Source: Agromyces sp. Leaf222 (lineage in GTDB: Bacteria; Actinomycetota; Actinomycetes; Actinomycetales; Microbacteriaceae). Taken from it: a DNA stretch of 58,938 nt. The notes beneath the pieces are model-generated. The model was not told the DNA's origin. It saw only the letters and a list, made by a program, of their open reading frames with translations, and searched no databases. Positions 56,400-58,938 of this stretch are shown here, one piece after another; position 1 is the stretch's first letter, and the number at the start of each line of letters is the position of its first letter. The DNA lies in the NCBI RefSeq assembly GCF_001421565.1, contig NZ_LMKQ01000001.1:338-59275 (forward strand), read 5' to 3'. The position numbers and the translations under genes were made by a program.

Positions 56400-56506
56400 G
56401 CGTCACGACCCGCACCCGCACCCGCACGATCGCGGCGCTCGTGGGCGGACTCGTGCTCGCGGCCGCGATCGTGGCCACCGCGGTGATCGCCGGAGGGCTC
56501 GCGTGA
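56396..56506 (+). CDS. 36-residue single-helix membrane protein inside the sulfate operon
   Basis: ATG at 56396 overlaps the cysN stop (ATGA), and TGA at 56504-56506 overlaps the cobA GTG (GTGA), so this small ORF is stitched into the coupled operon. The peptide begins MSVTTRTRTRT (a basic TR repeat) and continues with about 24 hydrophobic residues (IAALVGGLVLAAAIVATAVI), a single membrane helix with the basic end inside. Its double overlap, rather than similarity, argues that it is translated. Function unknown. It could tether an enzyme or belong to a sulfate-uptake complex. Confidence 0.7.
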   Translation: MSVTTRTRTRTIAALVGGLVLAAAIVATAVIAGGLA

Positions 56507-57381
56507 ACGTGCCCTCGAACGCCGACGGATCCCTGACGGCCCACGTCGCCGCTGCGCGGCCGCGCGTCGAGAGCGGCCTGGTCACCCTCGTCGGCGCCGG
56601 CCCCGGCGATGCCGGACTGCTCACCATCCGCGGCCTGCGGGCGCTCGAGGCCGCCGACGTCATCGTCGCCGACCGCCTCGGCGCACGCTCGGTGCTCGAC
56701 GGGCTCGCCGCCGAGGGCGTGCTCCTCACGCCGGAGGTCGTCGACGTGGGCAAGCTCCCCGGCCACCACGCGGTGCCGCAGGACGCGATCAACGCCCTGC
56801 TCGTCTCGCTCGCCCGCGACGGCAGGAACGTCGTGCGCCTCAAGGGCGGCGACCCGTTCATCTTCGGTCGCGGCGGCGAGGAGCTCGCCTTCTGCCAGGC
56901 GGCCGGCATCGCCGTCGAAGTGGTGCCCGGCATCACGAGCGCGATCTCGGTTCCGGCGATCGCCGGCATCCCGCTCACGCACCGCGGCCTCGCCACCACG
57001 TTCACCGTCGTCACCGGGCACGACCAGATCCAGTCGCTCGGCGGCGGCCGCGACCACACGGTCGTGCTGCTCATGGGCGTCGGCACGCTCGCGAACTCCG
57101 CGATCACCCTCTCGCGCGGCGAGCGCGGCGGCGAATGCCCGGTCGCGATCATCGAAGACGGCTACGGCTCAGGTCAGCGTGTCACAGTGGGTACGCTCGA
57201 CACGATCGCATTGCAGGCGGCCCGCCGCGGCATCCGCTCGCCCGCAGTCGTCGTCGTCGGCGACGTGGTGACCCTGAGCCCCTACGCACCAGAAGCCATC
57301 ACGTCTGCGGCCGGCACGCCGATCGCGACCACAGCCCCCGAGGCCCCCGCCTCAGCAGACCGAAAGACCACGCAGCCATGA
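56503..57381 (+). CDS. cobA: Uroporphyrinogen-III C-methyltransferase (SUMT, CobA)
   Basis: This 292-residue SAM-dependent enzyme methylates uroporphyrinogen III at C2 and C7 to give precorrin-2, the first step to siroheme and cobalamin. Motif [15 protein letters not shown] (residues 30-44), [15 protein letters not shown] (about 110-124) and [20 protein letters not shown] (about 146-165) are intact. It lacks the CysG dehydrogenase/chelatase domain. It is coupled to the 36-residue ORF (GTGA) and to the fprA gene (ATGA). It supplies siroheme for the sulfite reductase of the operon, with the chelatase at 50524 as a probable partner. Confidence 0.95.
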   Translation: MNVPSNADGSLTAHVAAARPRVESGLVTLVGAGPGDAGLLTIRGLRALEAADVIVADRLGARSVLDGLAAEGVLLTPEVVDVGKLPGHHAVPQDAINALLVSLARDGRNVVRLKGGDPFIFGRGGEELAFCQAAGIAVEVVPGITSAISVPAIAGIPLTHRGLATTFTVVTGHDQIQSLGGGRDHTVVLLMGVGTLANSAITLSRGERGGECPVAIIEDGYGSGQRVTVGTLDTIALQAARRGIRSPAVVVVGDVVTLSPYAPEAITSAAGTPIATTAPEAPASADRKTTQP

Positions 57382-58805
57382 CTCTCTCCCTCCGCGTCGC
57401 GATCATCGGCGCCGGCCCCGCGGGCATCTACGCCGGCAACATCCTGAACCGCCAGGTCACCGAGGCCGGCGGCGAGGTCGCGATCGACCTCTACGAGTCG
57501 CTGCCCGCGCCCTACGGCCTGATCCGCTACGGCGTGGCCCCCGACCACCCCCGCATCAAGGGCATCGTCAACTCGCTGCACGAGATGCTCGACGCGGGCA
57601 CGATCCGCCTCATCGGCAACGTCGAGGTCGGCCGCGACATCACGGTCGACGAGCTGCAGGAGCGCTACGACGCCGTCATCTTCGCCACCGGCGCGCTGCG
57701 CGACGCCCCGCTGGACATCCCCGGCATCGACCTGCCCGGCTCGTACGGCGCGGCCGACTTCGTCGCCTGGTACGACGGCCACCCCGACGTGCCCCGCACC
57801 TGGCCGCTCGAGGCGCAGTCGATCGCCGTCATCGGCAACGGCAACGTCGCGCTCGACGTCGCCCGCGTGCTCGCGAAGCACCCGAAGGACCTGCTGACGA
57901 CGGATGTCCCGGCGAACGTCGTCGAGGGCCTCGAGGCCTCGCCCGTCACCGACGTGCACGTCTTCGGCCGCCGCGGCCCCGGCCACGTGAAGTTCACGCC
58001 CATCGAGCTGCGCGAGCTCGGCGAGGTGCCCGACGTCGACGTGATCGTCTACGACGACGACTTCGAGCGCGCCGCGAACGACCCGCACGCCGAGGCGCTG
58101 TTCGCCTCGAACAACCAGGTCAAGGTCATGACCCGCACGCTCAACGGCTGGCGCAAGCCCGCCGGCCACGAGTACACGGCGTCGCGGCGCCTGCACCTGC
58201 ACTTCCTGCACGCGCCCGTCGAGGTGCTCGGCACCGACGCCGTCGAGGCCGTGCGCTTCGAGCTCACCCGCCCCGTCGGCGACGGCTCGGTCGAGGGCAT
58301 CGGCGAGTTCACCGACATCCCCGTGCAGGCGATCTACCGCGCCGTCGGCTACGCGAGCAGCCCGATCGACGGCGTGCCGTTCGACGAGCGCAAGGCGGTC
58401 ATCCCCAACGAGGGCGGCCGCGTGACGGACGCCTCTGGCGCCCACCTGCCCGGCGTGTACGCGACCGGCTGGATCAAGCGCGGCCCGGTGGGCCTCATCG
58501 GCCACACCAAGGGCGACGCGCTCGAGACCATCACGAACCTGGTCGCGGATGCCACGGCGGGCTCGCTCCCGGCGGCCCTCGTCGACGCGGCCGACGGCGA
58601 GGAGATCTTCGCGCTGCTCGACTCGCGCGAGGTGGCCTACACGACGTGGAACGGCTGGCTCACGCTCGACGCGCACGAGCGCTCGCTCGGCGAGGCGTTC
58701 GAGGCGCCCGAGCACTACGGCGAGGTCGTCCGCGAGCGCGTCAAGGTCGTGCCCCGCGACGAGCAGGTCGAGATCTCGCGCGACGGGTCGCTGGTCGTCT
58801 CGTGA
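57378..58805 (+). CDS. fprA: Ferredoxin-NADP+ reductase, FprA-like
   Basis: This 475-residue flavoprotein of the adrenodoxin-reductase type passes electrons from NADPH to ferredoxin. FAD motif [15 protein letters not shown] lies at residues 7-21, and [18 protein letters not shown] is the family hallmark. [16 protein letters not shown] binds NADP. The C-terminal [14 protein letters not shown] and [18 protein letters not shown] segments belong to FprA. It overlaps cobA by four bases and the ferredoxin start by four, forming a dedicated reductase-ferredoxin pair for the sulfite reductase. Confidence 0.95.
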   Translation: MTLSLRVAIIGAGPAGIYAGNILNRQVTEAGGEVAIDLYESLPAPYGLIRYGVAPDHPRIKGIVNSLHEMLDAGTIRLIGNVEVGRDITVDELQERYDAVIFATGALRDAPLDIPGIDLPGSYGAADFVAWYDGHPDVPRTWPLEAQSIAVIGNGNVALDVARVLAKHPKDLLTTDVPANVVEGLEASPVTDVHVFGRRGPGHVKFTPIELRELGEVPDVDVIVYDDDFERAANDPHAEALFASNNQVKVMTRTLNGWRKPAGHEYTASRRLHLHFLHAPVEVLGTDAVEAVRFELTRPVGDGSVEGIGEFTDIPVQAIYRAVGYASSPIDGVPFDERKAVIPNEGGRVTDASGAHLPGVYATGWIKRGPVGLIGHTKGDALETITNLVADATAGSLPAALVDAADGEEIFALLDSREVAYTTWNGWLTLDAHERSLGEAFEAPEHYGEVVRERVKVVPRDEQVEISRDGSLVVS

Positions 58806-58938
58806 CGTACGTCATCGCGCTGCCGTGCGTCGACGTCAAGGACCGCGCCTGCATCGACGAGTGCCCGGTCGACTGCATCTACGAGGGTGAGCGCTCGCTC
58901 TACATCCACCCCGACGAATGCGTCGACTGCGGTGCCTG
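58802..58938 (+). CDS. fdxA: Ferredoxin, seven-iron type (partial)
   Basis: This ferredoxin is truncated by the window edge after about 45 codons. The start is GTG at 58802, overlapping the fprA stop. [20 protein letters not shown], then PVDCIYEG and DECVDCGA, carry the Cys pattern of actinobacterial FdxA, with 3Fe-4S and 4Fe-4S clusters. It is the likely electron donor for the sulfite reductase, driven by FprA. Confidence 0.9.
   Translation, partial: MTYVIALPCVDVKDRACIDECPVDCIYEGERSLYIHPDECVDCGA

Overview
The window is very GC-rich DNA with strong third-position G/C bias. GTG starts and 4-base start/stop overlaps are common, HAIR operators precede the chaperone genes, and coenzyme-F420-type and ECF42-type genes are present. 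This fits a high-GC actinobacterium, most likely family Microbacteriaceae (Agromyces-like). The family-level assignment is inference from gene content and composition, not from a marker gene. No rRNA, tRNA, CRISPR array, insertion sequence or prophage gene was recognised.

Layout. 1-604: a 99-bp tandem duplication with long G-free runs, then an apparently gene-free stretch. 605-8650: a nitroreductase, three transport or redox units with a MarR regulator, a zinc alcohol dehydrogenase-like enzyme, a type-B carboxylesterase and an MFS exporter. 8730-10504: an ECF42-type sigma factor with its YCII (DGPF) partner and a matching predicted promoter. 10648-12810: an N-domain-less ClpB with a HAIR box. 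12933-17660: an autoregulated SnoaL/MarR pair beside a luciferase-like oxidoreductase, then small redox proteins, a frameshifted hypothetical gene, YceI and a deazaflavin-dependent reductase. 17733-20882: a compact type III polyketide synthase, methyltransferase and flavin monooxygenase operon. 21001-24719: DUF6325, SHOCT, AI-2E and DUF998 membrane or stress-type proteins. 24843-28050: clpS-DUF2017, a SnoaL-like protein, an RlmG-like methyltransferase and a secreted lysozyme-like protein. 28079-33514: dnaK-grpE-dnaJ-hspR, divergent from a RelA/SpoT-domain alarmone synthetase. 33608-40988: transporters, a RIO-type kinase with a possible leader peptide, a lipoprotein and an LPATG-anchored surface protein. 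40993-50445: a TetR-controlled beta-glucosidase plus Opp-type ABC uptake operon. 50524-58938: sirohydrochlorin chelatase, then a sulfate-assimilation operon that runs off the right edge.

How the genes work together. HspR and its three HAIR operators link dnaK, clpB and possibly the alarmone synthetase. The sulfate operon encodes ATP sulfurylase (CysDN), APS reductase (CysH), siroheme sulfite reductase, SUMT for siroheme, and a ferredoxin reductase/ferredoxin electron supply. All are stitched together by 1- or 4-base overlaps, with a 36-residue membrane microprotein in the middle. The type III PKS operon has the same three-activity logic as phenolic-lipid (srs-type) pathways. The GH3 operon couples import of an oligosaccharide or glycoside to its hydrolysis.

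Most novel-looking points: the HAIR box over the promoter side of the alarmone synthetase, the 36-residue membrane ORF in the sulfate operon, the short leader ORF before the RIO kinase, the ECF42 promoter overlapping the clpB terminator hairpin, and the tandem G-free repeat at the left edge.
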